From positions 1-29,471 of the forward strand of contig CAVEFO010000021.1 of NCBI GenBank assembly GCA_963615055.1: a DNA stretch of 29,471 bases, in the 5' to 3' direction. The notes under the pieces are model-generated. The model was not told the origin of the DNA and did not search any database. It saw only the letters and a program-made list of their open reading frames with translations. Numbering within the stretch: the first letter of the stretch is position 1; every line of letters starts with the position of its first letter. Of this stretch, positions 7,248 to 14,900 are shown one piece after another. Both the position numbers and the translations under genes were made by a program. This DNA is from UBA1822 sp963615055 (GTDB lineage Bacteria; Bacillota; Negativicutes; Veillonellales; Dialisteraceae).

Positions 7248-8129
7248 TCAGCCGTTGAGCTGTTTTGCGATTTCTTCCGCGAAATTTTCCTGTTTCTTTT
7301 CGATGCCTTCCCCGAGCGCAAAACGCGCAAAGCGGACCGCTTCGGCACCTTGAGACGCCAAAAGTTTGGAAACGGTGATGTCGCCGTCGCGAATATAATC
7401 CTGCTCCACCAAGCAGACTTCTTTGTAATATTTATGAATACGCCCGACAACCATCTTTTCAATGATAGCTTCCGGCTTGCCTTCGTTTCTCGCCTGTTCG
7501 GACAGAATGGCCTTTTCGTGTTCCAATTCAGACGCCGGTACTTCGCTCTGGTCGAGATACGTCGGATTCGCCGCCGCAATCTGCATGGCAATATTCTTGC
7601 CGAGCTCCGCGTCGCCGCCCTTCACTTCGACGAGGACGCCGATTTTGCCGCCGCCGTGGATGTAGCTATACACCTGACCGTCCGCACTTTCGTAACGCAC
7701 AAAACGACGCACGGAAATATTTTCACCCATTTTGGCGACCGCTTCCGTCACGACATCTTTCACCGTCTTGCCGCCCATGTCGCAAGCAAGAAGCGCTTCC
7801 ACGTCCGCCGGAGCCGCTTTGGCCGCCACTTCGGCAATGCTGCGGGCAAGTGCCACAAATTCTTCATTGTGCCCGACGAAATCCGTCTCGCAATTCACTT
7901 CCGCCACGACGCCCGTCTTGCCGTCATCGGACACATACGCGACAACCGCGCCTTCCGCTGCAATGCGGCCGGCCTTCTTCGCTGCCTGCGACAAACCCTT
8001 TTCGCGGAGAATATCCACCGCTTTTGCCATATCGCCGTCCGCTTCGACCAGTGCTTTCTTGCAATCCATCATCCCCGCGCCCGTCGACGTGCGGAGTTCA
8101 TTGACCATCCCTGCGGTAATCTGTGCCAT
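7248..8129 (-). CDS. tsf: Elongation factor Ts
   Basis: EF-Ts is the guanine-nucleotide exchange factor that recharges EF-Tu. The 293-residue protein begins with the UBA-like N-terminal domain (MAQITAGMVNELRTSTGAGM, then MDCKKALVEADGD). The conserved VAEVNCETDFV motif follows, then two core subdomains. Start ATG 8129 follows AGGAGGAAACAA. It is about 100 nt behind rpsB, with a small hairpin in the gap (8191-8208), and is followed by a terminator. Confidence 0.97.
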   Translation of the reverse strand: MAQITAGMVNELRTSTGAGMMDCKKALVEADGDMAKAVDILREKGLSQAAKKAGRIAAEGAVVAYVSDDGKTGVVAEVNCETDFVGHNEEFVALARSIAEVAAKAAPADVEALLACDMGGKTVKDVVTEAVAKMGENISVRRFVRYESADGQVYSYIHGGGKIGVLVEVKGGDAELGKNIAMQIAAANPTYLDQSEVPASELEHEKAILSEQARNEGKPEAIIEKMVVGRIHKYYKEVCLVEQDYIRDGDITVSKLLASQGAEAVRFARFALGEGIEKKQENFAEEIAKQLNG

Positions 8130-8190
8130 TTGTTTCCTCCTCTTTCGGAAATATGAAAACCGTTTCTTTTATTTTGGCACGCCAAAGCGC

Positions 8191-8208
8191 AAGGAAACGA
8201 TATTCCTT
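8191..8208 (-). other. Intercistronic hairpin between rpsB and tsf
   Basis: AAGGAA and TTCCTT form a 6-bp stem with a six-nt loop. There is no U tract, so it is not a terminator. It could be an mRNA processing or stability element like the GGAAAC/GTTTCC hairpins at 26136-26164 and 27538-27568. Confidence 0.4.
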
Positions 8209-8231
8209 ACGCCTCTCGCGTGACTTGTGCC

Positions 8232-8984
8232 TTATTCGGCGTCTTTCGCTTCTTCGGCCTCTTCCGCAGCCGCTTCCGCCGGTGCTTCGTCCGCGTCCTG
8301 CTGCCCCTGACGACCTTCCAGAACAGCGTCCGCCATCTTCGCCGCCAAAATCTTCACGGCACGGATCGCATCATCATTCGCCGGAATCGGGAAATCCACC
8401 AGATCCGGATCGCAATTCGTATCGACCGTCGCCACGACCGGGATATTCAACTTGCGTGCCTCGGCGACCGCGATTTCTTCCTTCTTCGAATCAATGACAA
8501 AAATCGCACCCGGGAGCTTCTTCATGTCCTTGATGCCGCCCAGATTCTTTTCCAATTTATCCAATTCGCGCTTCAAAAGGATAGCTTCCTTCTTCGTGTA
8601 CTGCGCGACCGTCCCGTCTTCAAACATCGCTTCCAATTCTTTCAGGCGAGCGATACGTGTCTGAATCGTACGGAAATTTGTGAGCATCCCGCCGAGCCAG
8701 CGCTCATTCACATAGCACATATTGCAGCGGATTGCCTCGTCGCGAATCGCATTCTGCGCCTGTTTCTTCGTACCGACGAAGAGAATCGTCTGTCCGTTGG
8801 CCGCGACATCGCGCAAAAAGCCGTACGCTTCCTCGATTTTCTGCACCGTCTTCTGCAAATCGATAATGTAGATGCCATTGCGTTCCGTGAAAATGAAACG
8901 CGCCATCTTCGGATTCCAGCGACGGGTCTGATGCCCGAAATGAACCCCTGCTTCGAGTAACTGCTTCATAGATACCATTGCCAT
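8232..8984 (-). CDS. rpsB: 30S ribosomal protein S2
   Basis: S2 is a small-subunit protein. The 250-residue product has the N-terminal KQLLEAGVHFGHQTRRWNPK signature, the coiled-coil region with NERWLGGMLTNF, and the IVATVDTNCDPDLVDFPIPANDDA-like C-terminal motif, here beginning IPVVATVDTNCDPD. An acidic Ala/Glu-rich tail follows. The start at 8984 is chosen because AGGAGG lies 8 nt upstream and the S2 homology begins there. The longer frame upstream is leader. It is the first gene after a strong promoter (9105-9133). Confidence 0.97.
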   Translation of the reverse strand: MAMVSMKQLLEAGVHFGHQTRRWNPKMARFIFTERNGIYIIDLQKTVQKIEEAYGFLRDVAANGQTILFVGTKKQAQNAIRDEAIRCNMCYVNERWLGGMLTNFRTIQTRIARLKELEAMFEDGTVAQYTKKEAILLKRELDKLEKNLGGIKDMKKLPGAIFVIDSKKEEIAVAEARKLNIPVVATVDTNCDPDLVDFPIPANDDAIRAVKILAAKMADAVLEGRQGQQDADEAPAEAAAEEAEEAKDAE

Positions 8985-9098
8985 AACCAAAACCTCCTGT
9001 TTGGAACCTCTGCCCGCATCCTCCTCCAAGCAGCCACCGCCGGAACGAAATTTCCGCGCGGCACAGATGCCGAGTCCGCCGAGCATGTGTAATCAAGC
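8985..9098 (-). promoter_or_regulatory. rpsB 5' leader with SD in a hairpin loop
   Basis: About 114 nt of untranslated leader separate the inferred start of transcription from the rpsB ATG. The Shine-Dalgarno AGGAGG (8993-8998) sits in the loop of a CCAAA/TTTGG stem (9000-9004 with 8987-8991), and a CGGAA/TTCCG hairpin lies further up. S2 is known to regulate its own synthesis in several bacteria. Whether this leader is an S2 site is inference. Confidence 0.4.
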
Positions 9099-9104
9099 CT
9101 ACTT

Positions 9105-9133
9105 ATTGTATCAAAAGGAAACGGGCTTGGCAA
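9105..9133 (-). promoter_or_regulatory. Promoter of the rpsB-tsf operon
   Basis: On the minus strand TTGCCA (9128-9133), a 17-nt spacer and TACAAT (9105-9110) make a good sigma-A promoter. The predicted start is near 9098. Confidence 0.8.
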
Positions 9134-9254
9134 GGATATTTTTCTATCACCGTCCGAACGCCGATATCACCCTCGGCGAAGATTTTTATAAAAGGCACCA
9201 AAGCAGCTCCATTTCCATCAATTCCGGCAACAAAAAGCCAACAGGCACAAACGC

Positions 9255-9395
9255 ATCAAAAAAAAGAAGCAGCCTGCCCCTCATCTCCATCTTGCCAAAA
9301 GCGCTCACCGCAAACGCCGCAAAACCAAAACAAGAAACAGTCCGCCCCTCATCTCTATCTTCCAAAAGCCCTCACCGCAAACGCCGCAAAAGTAA
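9255..9395. repeat. Two tandem copies of the 69-bp intergenic repeat (inverted)
   Basis: Two units are offset by 68 nt, with cores at 9279-9291 (CCTCATCTCCATC) and 9347-9359 (CCTCATCTCTATC), each followed by CTCACCGCAAACGCCGCAAAA. They are the reverse complement of units found at 23640-23835, 28850-28910 and 29070-29130. Together with AT-rich sequence upstream they fill the 290-nt space between the rpsB promoter and ribF. I see no gene there. Confidence 0.75.
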
Positions 9396-9416
9396 AAGAG
9401 GCATCCGTCATGCCCC
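9393..9416 (-). terminator. Intrinsic terminator after ribF
   Basis: On the minus strand GGGGCAT-GACGG-ATGCCTC forms a 7-bp stem with one G-U pair (9398-9416), followed by TTTTACTTTT. It lies 8 nt past the ribF stop. Confidence 0.7.
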
Positions 9417-9430
9417 TCAATTCTCAATTC
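9409..9430. repeat. 22-bp repeat spanning the ribF stop codon, copy 2
   Basis: Identical to 809-830. On the minus strand it carries the last Asn codon and TGA stop of ribF and forms the 5' arm of the terminator. A repeat element appears to supply the end of two unrelated genes. Confidence 0.8.
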
Positions 9431-10350
9431 TGCTTTTTCGCCCTTCTCACGTCTTCCTCGATTTGCGCGCGCAACGCTTCCGGAGTTTCAAATTTTTTCT
9501 CGCCGCGGAGGCGCTCCGTGAATTCCGCGGCGAAGGGTTTCCCGTAGATGGTTTCATTGAAATCTAAAATAAAGGTCTCGACGGTGCGTGTCTCGTTTCC
9601 GAAAGTCGGGTTCGTCCCGATGTTCGTCACGGCGGAGAAACGGGCGCCGGCGACTTCGACTTTTGTCGCGTACACGCCGTCGGCCGGAAGGATTTGATTT
9701 TCGGAAAGGGAAAGATTGGCCGTGGGGAAACCGAGCAGGTCGCTCCCGCGGCGGAAACCTTGGGCGACGTCGCCGGAGAGACGGTACGGGCGCCCCAGAA
9801 GGGCGGCGGCAGTTCGGACATCGCCTTTTCGCAAAAGAGCGCGAATTTCCGTGCTGCTGACGATGCGGCCGCCGATGGCTTCCGATGTCAAAAGCGGCAG
9901 GACGCGGACGGGCACGTCACGTTTCGTAAAATACGATGAAAGGAGCACGGGCGTCCCGACGGCATTTTGGCCGAAGGTGAAATTTTCGCCGCACACGAGC
10001 CCCGCGAGCGGCGGCACTGCGGCGAGCTCGGCCAAAAATGTTTCCGGACTTTCCGCCAAAAAGGCCCGCGTCACGGGGAGTGAGACGACAAGGTCGACGC
10101 CAAGCGCTTCCATGAGCCGCGCCTTCCCCGCCTCTGTTTCCAACGCGTCAAAAGCCCGCTCCGGAAACAAAATCGTCGCCGGATGCGGGGAAAAGGTAAT
10201 GACGCCGAGCGCGGCATTTTTTGTTTTTGCCAAATCGGCCGCCGCCGTCAAAATCTGCCGATGCCCCAGATGGAACCCATCGAAGAAACCAATGGCAAAA
10301 ACGACCGGCGCCTCATCGGAAAGCGCCGCGAATGTATGTACTGTTTTCAT
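9424..10350 (-). CDS. ribF: Bifunctional riboflavin kinase / FAD synthetase
   Basis: RibF turns riboflavin into FMN and then FAD. The 308-residue protein has the N-terminal nucleotidyltransferase domain with GFFDGFHLGH (HxGH-type site, His27 and His30) and the ITFSPHP loop. The GLVCGENFTFG region and VSSTEIR follow. The C-terminal kinase domain has GFPTANL, GTNPTFGN and TVETFILDF. It begins 1 nt after the truB stop with only a weak ribosome binding site, so translation is probably coupled to truB. The truB-ribF pairing is common in bacteria. Confidence 0.96.
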   Translation of the reverse strand: MKTVHTFAALSDEAPVVFAIGFFDGFHLGHRQILTAAADLAKTKNAALGVITFSPHPATILFPERAFDALETEAGKARLMEALGVDLVVSLPVTRAFLAESPETFLAELAAVPPLAGLVCGENFTFGQNAVGTPVLLSSYFTKRDVPVRVLPLLTSEAIGGRIVSSTEIRALLRKGDVRTAAALLGRPYRLSGDVAQGFRRGSDLLGFPTANLSLSENQILPADGVYATKVEVAGARFSAVTNIGTNPTFGNETRTVETFILDFNETIYGKPFAAEFTERLRGEKKFETPEALRAQIEEDVRRAKKQN

Positions 10351-10351
10351 T

Positions 10352-11200
10352 TCAATTCCAAACTTTTTTCGGATGCAGGACGCCGCCCGCGAGCTGTCCG
10401 ATTCCCAAAAAACGTTCGCCGCAGGAAACGGCCGCGATGCCGTCCGCCGCGCCGCGCCGCGAAAGCCGCTGCCCCAACAAAAACCGCGCCGCGTCCGCCT
10501 CGCTAAGCATCACCTTTTGCAAATCCGTCAAGAAGAGGGACGGAGACAAAAGCGCCGCGTCTGGGTATTCTCGGATTTCCTCTATCGTTTTCGCGTCGGA
10601 AATCGCAAAGGGACCCAGTTTCGTGCGCGTCAAAAAACTCATCGCAAGCGGACAGCCGACCGCGCGCCCCAGATCCCGCCCCAGTGCGCGGACGTAAGTC
10701 CCCGAAGAGCAAGTGACGGAGAGGCGCAAATACGGCGGCGCGACTTCGCGAAGGAACAAATCATCAATTTCTATTGTTTGGGTCGGAAGGGAAAAATCCT
10801 CTCCCTGCCGCGCCCTATCATACGCGCGGCGCCCGTTCACTTTTTTCGCCGAATACCGCGACGGAACCTGCGCAATCGTCCCGATGAAGCGCTTCGCCGC
10901 CGCCTCCCAGACGCTCGCATCCGCCACGGGCTCGCCGTGCGACACAATCGCGCCGGAGACGTCTTCCGTATCCGTTTCCCAGCCCATCAAAAATTCCGCC
11001 TCATACGTCTTGGTATGAAGCGGCATATACTCAATCAGCCCCGCCGCGCGTCCCAGAAATACGGGAAGAACGCCCGCCGCCAAAGGATCGAGCGTCCCGC
11101 CGTGACCGATGCGCCTCTGTCCGTAAATCCGGCGCAAATCGGCCACCACGTCAAAAGACGTCATGCCCGGCGGTTTCAATACATTGACGATGCCATCCAT
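10352..11200 (-). CDS. truB: tRNA pseudouridine-55 synthase
   Basis: TruB makes pseudouridine 55 in the T loop of tRNAs. The 282-residue protein has GIVNVLKPPGMTS at the N-terminus, the catalytic motif HGGTLDPLAAGVL with Asp38, and QVPSRYSAKKVNGRRAYDRAR. A second motif CSSGTYVRALGRDLG and a C-terminal PUA-like part follow. ATG 11200 overlaps the nrnA stop by one base (TGATG). A TTG one codon earlier is less likely. Confidence 0.96.
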   Translation of the reverse strand: MDGIVNVLKPPGMTSFDVVADLRRIYGQRRIGHGGTLDPLAAGVLPVFLGRAAGLIEYMPLHTKTYEAEFLMGWETDTEDVSGAIVSHGEPVADASVWEAAAKRFIGTIAQVPSRYSAKKVNGRRAYDRARQGEDFSLPTQTIEIDDLFLREVAPPYLRLSVTCSSGTYVRALGRDLGRAVGCPLAMSFLTRTKLGPFAISDAKTIEEIREYPDAALLSPSLFLTDLQKVMLSEADAARFLLGQRLSRRGAADGIAAVSCGERFLGIGQLAGGVLHPKKVWN

Positions 11201-12144
11201 CAAAGGTATTTCTCCGCCGCCGCAAAGAGCCGCGCCCGTGCTTCCGAAAGGGAAAGGGGAAGTGTGCAGCCGGCCGCCCGGACGTGCCCGCCGCCGCCGA
11301 ATTCGGCCGCCATCGCCGCCACATTCGCATATTCGCTCGAACGCAGGGAAACGCGCGTCCGATTTTCCGTTTCATATTTCAGCAGTACCGCAAGCTCGAC
11401 GCCTTCCAATTTGCGCGGGATATCCGCATAGTAATCCGAATTATCCCCGTCCATTTCCATGGAGGCGGCATCGAGCTCCGCCATCGCCAGTTTCCCGTCG
11501 TAGCCGCGCGAAAGCGTCCCGATAACGCGCCGCGAGACTTCCATCGACGCTTCGGTGACCACGTCCAAATGATTGGAAATAAAAGCGGGCTTCGCGCCGC
11601 GCTCCACCAATTTCGACGCCATTAAGAGCGTGTGCGCGGACGTATTGGAAAATTTGAAGAAACCGCTGTCCGTCCCGATGCCCATGTAGAGCGCATTCAA
11701 AGCGTCCTCGTCCAGCGGCAGGTCATACGTGAAAGCCAGCTCCGCCACCATTTCGCACGCCGCCGCATAGCCCGCCTCGAGCCACAGGAAATCCGCGTAG
11801 CCCTCATTCGTCCCGTGATGATCGATGCAAAGCGTCGGCACTTTCGGAAAATCAAAATCCCCGCCGCGCTCCGCATTCGCCAAATCCGTAAAAATCATCG
11901 CATCGTACGCCGCATCCGCCGGGATGACCGTGCCGATTTCTTTGACGCTCGGAATGAACGACAAATACGCCGGCACCGGATCGCCCAGCACCGCGTCCGC
12001 GCGTTTCCCCATCGCCCGAAGCATATTGCGCAACGCCACAAGCGAGCCAATGTCGTCTCCATCCGGATGGACATGCCCCACGAGCAAAAATGACGAGTGT
12101 TCCGTCAAAAAACGATACGCCTCAGCCTTCCCGATCCGCTCCAT
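11200..12144 (-). CDS. nrnA: DHH-family nanoRNase / pAp phosphatase
   Basis: NrnA-type DHH/DHHA1 phosphoesterases degrade RNA oligonucleotides of a few nucleotides and hydrolyse pAp. The 314-residue protein has the metal motif HVHPDGDDIGS (residues 24-34), the DHH motif in CIDHHGTN, a GTDSGFFKFSNTS region, and the DHHA1 glycine motif GGGGHVRAAG at 283-292. The ATG follows AGGAGGCCGAGG and overlaps rbfA by 23 nt. Its place between rbfA and truB is typical. Exact substrate preference is inferred from the family. Confidence 0.92.
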   Translation of the reverse strand: MERIGKAEAYRFLTEHSSFLLVGHVHPDGDDIGSLVALRNMLRAMGKRADAVLGDPVPAYLSFIPSVKEIGTVIPADAAYDAMIFTDLANAERGGDFDFPKVPTLCIDHHGTNEGYADFLWLEAGYAAACEMVAELAFTYDLPLDEDALNALYMGIGTDSGFFKFSNTSAHTLLMASKLVERGAKPAFISNHLDVVTEASMEVSRRVIGTLSRGYDGKLAMAELDAASMEMDGDNSDYYADIPRKLEGVELAVLLKYETENRTRVSLRSSEYANVAAMAAEFGGGGHVRAAGCTLPLSLSEARARLFAAAEKYL

Positions 12145-12508
12145 CCTCGGCCTCCTCTCCCGTTTCCGCCGGGATCACTTTCTTCAGAAGTCCCTCGATG
12201 TGCATCCCGTAATCGAGCGATGTGTCCTCTTGAAACGAAATCGACGGCGTGTAATACGTGTGCAGCGTCTTGCCCAACTCGCGGCGGATAAATCCCTTCG
12301 CTTTCGACAGGGCCGCCAATGACGCCTCCTTCTCCTCCGGTTTCCCGAAAAGGCTCACATAGACCGTCGCATCGCGCAGATCCGCCGTCAGTTTCACGCC
12401 CGTCACCGTGACGAAGCCCAGTCGCGGATCCTTGATGTCCGAGAGCAAAAGGCGCCCGACCTCTTGCTTGATAAATTCCTGTATTTTCCGCACCCGAAGC
12501 TCAGACAT
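12122..12508 (-). CDS. rbfA: 30S ribosome-binding factor A
   Basis: RbfA helps mature the 16S rRNA 5' end and assemble the 30S subunit, important in the cold. The 128-residue protein has the KH-like fold motifs RVRKIQEFIKQEVGRLL, DPRLGFVTVTGVKLTADLRDA and LGKTLHTYYTPSISF near the end. The ATG overlaps the stop of the 54-residue gene upstream by 8 nt. In many Firmicutes infB precedes rbfA; here it is a cydB-like gene and a small unknown gene. Confidence 0.95.
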   Translation of the reverse strand: MSELRVRKIQEFIKQEVGRLLLSDIKDPRLGFVTVTGVKLTADLRDATVYVSLFGKPEEKEASLAALSKAKGFIRRELGKTLHTYYTPSISFQEDTSLDYGMHIEGLLKKVIPAETGEEAEDGADREG

Positions 12509-12665
12509 GCTCGTTTCCTTTCTCGGAAACCTCGACGACCGCTCCGTTTTTCTCCGCTTCGAGGCGCTCCTCTTCCGTCAGCCCGTCCCCGTCCAATACA
12601 ATTTTCGCACCCATGCTTTCCAGCATTTCATCAATCGTATGCGTCATTTTGACCAACTGTGCCAT
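12501..12665 (-). CDS. Unknown 54-residue acidic protein upstream of rbfA
   Basis: I do not recognise the protein. It starts MAQLVKMTHTIDEMLESMGA, has an acidic middle part (DGDGLTEEERLEAEKN) and ends VSEKGNEHV, with no membrane segment or signal peptide. The ATG overlaps the cydB-like stop by one base (TGATG) and is preceded by GGGAGG. Its stop overlaps the rbfA start by 8 nt. Such tight coupling on both sides strongly supports a translated gene. The function is open: a ribosome-assembly helper (with rbfA) or an accessory of the CydB-like protein are both only guesses. Confidence 0.75.
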   Translation of the reverse strand: MAQLVKMTHTIDEMLESMGAKIVLDGDGLTEEERLEAEKNGAVVEVSEKGNEHV

Positions 12666-13603
12666 CAGATATGATCCTCCCAGACATACACCACTTTTTT
12701 ACGCCAAAGCCGCCAGATGAAAGTCGCCAGCGTCCACACGGCGGCCATCCCCAGCAGGACGGACGACGGTATCGCATCCATCCCTGCTTTCAAAGCCGCC
12801 AAATCCGGCACGTGCACGGACGGAATTACCGTGACATACGCCGAAAAATAAATCGCAATCGCAAAGAAAGACGCCGCATACGCCGCGACCAATCCCGATA
12901 CCGGGTAGCGGCTCCGCGTCAGGAAAAATGACCCCAGAAACAGAATCCCCGTCGCGACGAGTGACATCCAGAAAAACCCGTTCATTTCCCAGCCGTCGCC
13001 CAATTCCGCCCCCAGCGCGAAGACGAAAATCACATAGAGCAACGCCGACAGACAGCTCGCTACCAGAAACGCCGCGCGCAGCCGCTCTCCCAAAGGATTC
13101 ACGACCTTGACCGCGCCGTATAGCGATCCAATCTGGAAACAGGCCAGCACCGTCCACAATCCGCCGCAGATTCCCGCCACCGAAAACAAGTTTCCCGTCA
13201 AGACGAATGTCCCCAAAAGACCCGTCAAGAAAAGGGAAAGTAAAGAAAACAACGCCAGCCCCTTCATCATGACCGCCGAGCGGAAGACACCGGGCAAAAA
13301 TGCCGCGAAAAGTCGCAACGCCGCGCCCGCCCCCACAAGGCCGAGCATGACGACATACCATTTCTGCACGCCCATCCGTGTCACATCCGGCAATGTCAGA
13401 AACAGCATATAAAACCCGATATAAAACCAAAGCTCATTCCCATCCAGCCCCGGCTTCAAGAGCGACAAAAGCGCCCCGCGCTCCTCATTGTTTCGAGCCG
13501 CGACCGGCGCCGCCAGACAAACGCCCCAATCCGCCGCTTCCAAAATGAAATATAAAGATAAGAAACAGGACGGCAACAACATAGCCAATACGACAGGATC
13601 CAT
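12665..13603 (-). CDS. CydB-like membrane protein (orphan bd-oxidase subunit II)
   Basis: The 312-residue protein has about eight to nine membrane segments and the CydB N-terminal pattern. Asp25 lies in EAADWGVCLAAP, and AARNNEERGALLSLLKPGLDGNELWF carries the family's P-x-x-D/W-D-G-N-E-V/L-W motif. CydB partners CydA in cytochrome bd quinol oxidase, but no cydA is present on either side. AAAGGAG precedes the ATG. It is the first gene of the unit leading into rbfA-nrnA-truB-ribF. It could pair with a CydA elsewhere or do something else; the sequence is divergent enough that oxidase activity is not assured. Confidence 0.75.
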   Translation of the reverse strand: MDPVVLAMLLPSCFLSLYFILEAADWGVCLAAPVAARNNEERGALLSLLKPGLDGNELWFYIGFYMLFLTLPDVTRMGVQKWYVVMLGLVGAGAALRLFAAFLPGVFRSAVMMKGLALFSLLSLFLTGLLGTFVLTGNLFSVAGICGGLWTVLACFQIGSLYGAVKVVNPLGERLRAAFLVASCLSALLYVIFVFALGAELGDGWEMNGFFWMSLVATGILFLGSFFLTRSRYPVSGLVAAYAASFFAIAIYFSAYVTVIPSVHVPDLAALKAGMDAIPSSVLLGMAAVWTLATFIWRLWRKKVVYVWEDHI

Positions 13604-14038
13604 AAGAGACTCCTTTAATGTAAAAGTATGGAGTGCAGAGTCTTGCTCAGGCTCTGTGACATCTTTGAGAAAAGTATTTTGTATTATTATAACATATACG
13701 GGGTTTGCTTTCGCGCCTTTCGGAGAGAGAAACGATTGCTCAGCTTTTTCGTCAGACGCAAAATAGTTGCTAGTTGCTAGTTGCTAGTTGCTAGTTGCTA
13801 GCTGTCAGCTTTTAGATAAATGCGGTCAAGCCCGCATTTTGAAACAAAGCCGCTTCGCGCCACCGGCAACCGCCCACCGAAAAATCGCCTCCCGAAGAGG
13901 GCTCACAAGAAACGTGCTCCGCGCGATTTTATAAAAATCATCGCCTCCAGGAATACCTGCACTGCTGATTGCTCACGGCTCACTGCTCACGGCTCACTTT
14001 TTGTCTTTACCTCAGCGTTTTACCGACAATCATTCCAC
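13604..14038. other. Non-coding spacer with repeats
   Basis: No credible gene. From the left it holds a TTATAAT sequence on the minus strand (about 13693) that could be the -10 of the cydB-like unit, though I see no good -35. Next are five heptamers (13764-13798) and GC-rich dyads (13840-13930). A segment similar to those before the heptamers at 57 and 20891 (ACCTGCACTGCT, from 13953) ends in TCACGGC-type 7-nt repeats. Confidence 0.6.
13764..13805. repeat. Heptamer tandem repeat (TAGTTGC) x5
   Basis: Five exact tandem copies of TAGTTGC run from 13764 to 13798, followed by degenerate units (TAGCTGT, CAGCTTT). The reverse complement GCAACTA resembles the CTAACTG-type units at 60-100 and 745-780. 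Upstream the bases CAGACGCAA match those before similar arrays near 28930 and 29155. Confidence 0.9.
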
Positions 14039-14073
14039 GAAAAAAGAGGACAACTCCGAAGAGCTGCCCTCTT
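14039..14073 (-). terminator. Terminator of the Opp/Nik transporter operon
   Basis: On the minus strand AGAGGGCAGCTC-TTCG-GAGTTGTCCTCT (14045-14072) forms a long stem capped by a UUCG tetraloop, followed by TTTTT. It lies about 15 nt past the last ATPase gene. Confidence 0.9.
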
Positions 14074-14087
14074 TGTTTTCCTGCCGT

Positions 14088-14900
14088 TTACGCGAACAAT
14101 TCGTCCGGCAGGACTTTATTTTTCCCTTCTTCAATCGTGAAGACCGATGCCAAAAGTTTCTTGGAATACGGATCTTTGGCTTCGCGGAGGTCATGAATGC
14201 TTTCGACGACTTTGCCGTGCTGCATGATTACGATGTTGTCGCAAAAGCTGTTGGCGAGCGCCAAATCGTGGCAAATAAAGAGATATGCCACTTGCGTTTC
14301 TTTTTGCAGCCGTTCCAAGAGTTCCAGAATCGTTTTCTGGACAGACACGTCAAGCGCCGATGTCGCTTCGTCGCAGACGATGATTTCCGGCTTGAGCACC
14401 AAAGCGCGCGCGATGGCGATGCGTTGGCGCTGGCCGCCGGACATGTTGTTCGGATAGCGGTCGGAAAATTCTTCCGGCAAATCGACGAGGCGCAGCATTT
14501 CTTTTGCCTTCGCATCCACGTCTTTTTTCGCGATGAGGCCGTAATTTTCAAGCGGTTCGCAAATGATTTCGCGGACGCGCTGCTTCGGATTGAATGCGGT
14601 GGAGGGGTCTTGGAAGACCATTTGGATGGATTTCCGATGCTCACGGAGCTCGGCGCCCTTGAGTTCGGTGATGTCTTTTCCGTGGAAAATAATCTTTCCG
14701 CTCGTCATGGTATAGAGCCGCGTCAGCATTTTAGCGAGCGTCGATTTCCCGGAGCCGGATTCACCGACGATGCCGAGGGTCTCGCCTTTATGGACGGAAA
14801 CGGTGACATGCTCGGCTGCGGTGAGCTGTTTCCCATCTCCCAGATCAAAGACTTTGCAAATATCCTCCATGCGAAGGATTTCTTCCCCGTACGGTCTCAT
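14088..14900 (-). CDS. ABC transporter ATPase, OppF/NikE type
   Basis: This is the second ATPase of a peptide/nickel-type importer. The 270-residue protein has Walker A GESGSGKST (residues 46-54), the Q-loop FQDP, the signature SGGQRQR (154-160), Walker B IIVCDE (173-178) and a switch His in ICHDLA. The ATG overlaps the stop of the first ATPase gene by 4 nt (ATGA). It is the last gene of a five-gene unit and is followed by a strong terminator. Substrate cannot be told from the ATPase. Confidence 0.9.
   Translation of the reverse strand: MRPYGEEILRMEDICKVFDLGDGKQLTAAEHVTVSVHKGETLGIVGESGSGKSTLAKMLTRLYTMTSGKIIFHGKDITELKGAELREHRKSIQMVFQDPSTAFNPKQRVREIICEPLENYGLIAKKDVDAKAKEMLRLVDLPEEFSDRYPNNMSGGQRQRIAIARALVLKPEIIVCDEATSALDVSVQKTILELLERLQKETQVAYLFICHDLALANSFCDNIVIMQHGKVVESIHDLREAKDPYSKKLLASVFTIEEGKNKVLPDELFA

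Noticed and set aside
9716..11431. Open frame of 571 codons on the plus strand
   Set aside because: It runs antisense across ribF, truB and nrnA, whose motifs are clear. It has Arg/Pro/Ala-rich shadow composition and no ribosome binding site.
13764..13805. Possible CRISPR or other repeat-spacer array
   Set aside because: The units are contiguous heptamers without spacers. The 69-bp tandem arrays elsewhere also have no unique spacers, and no cas genes are present.
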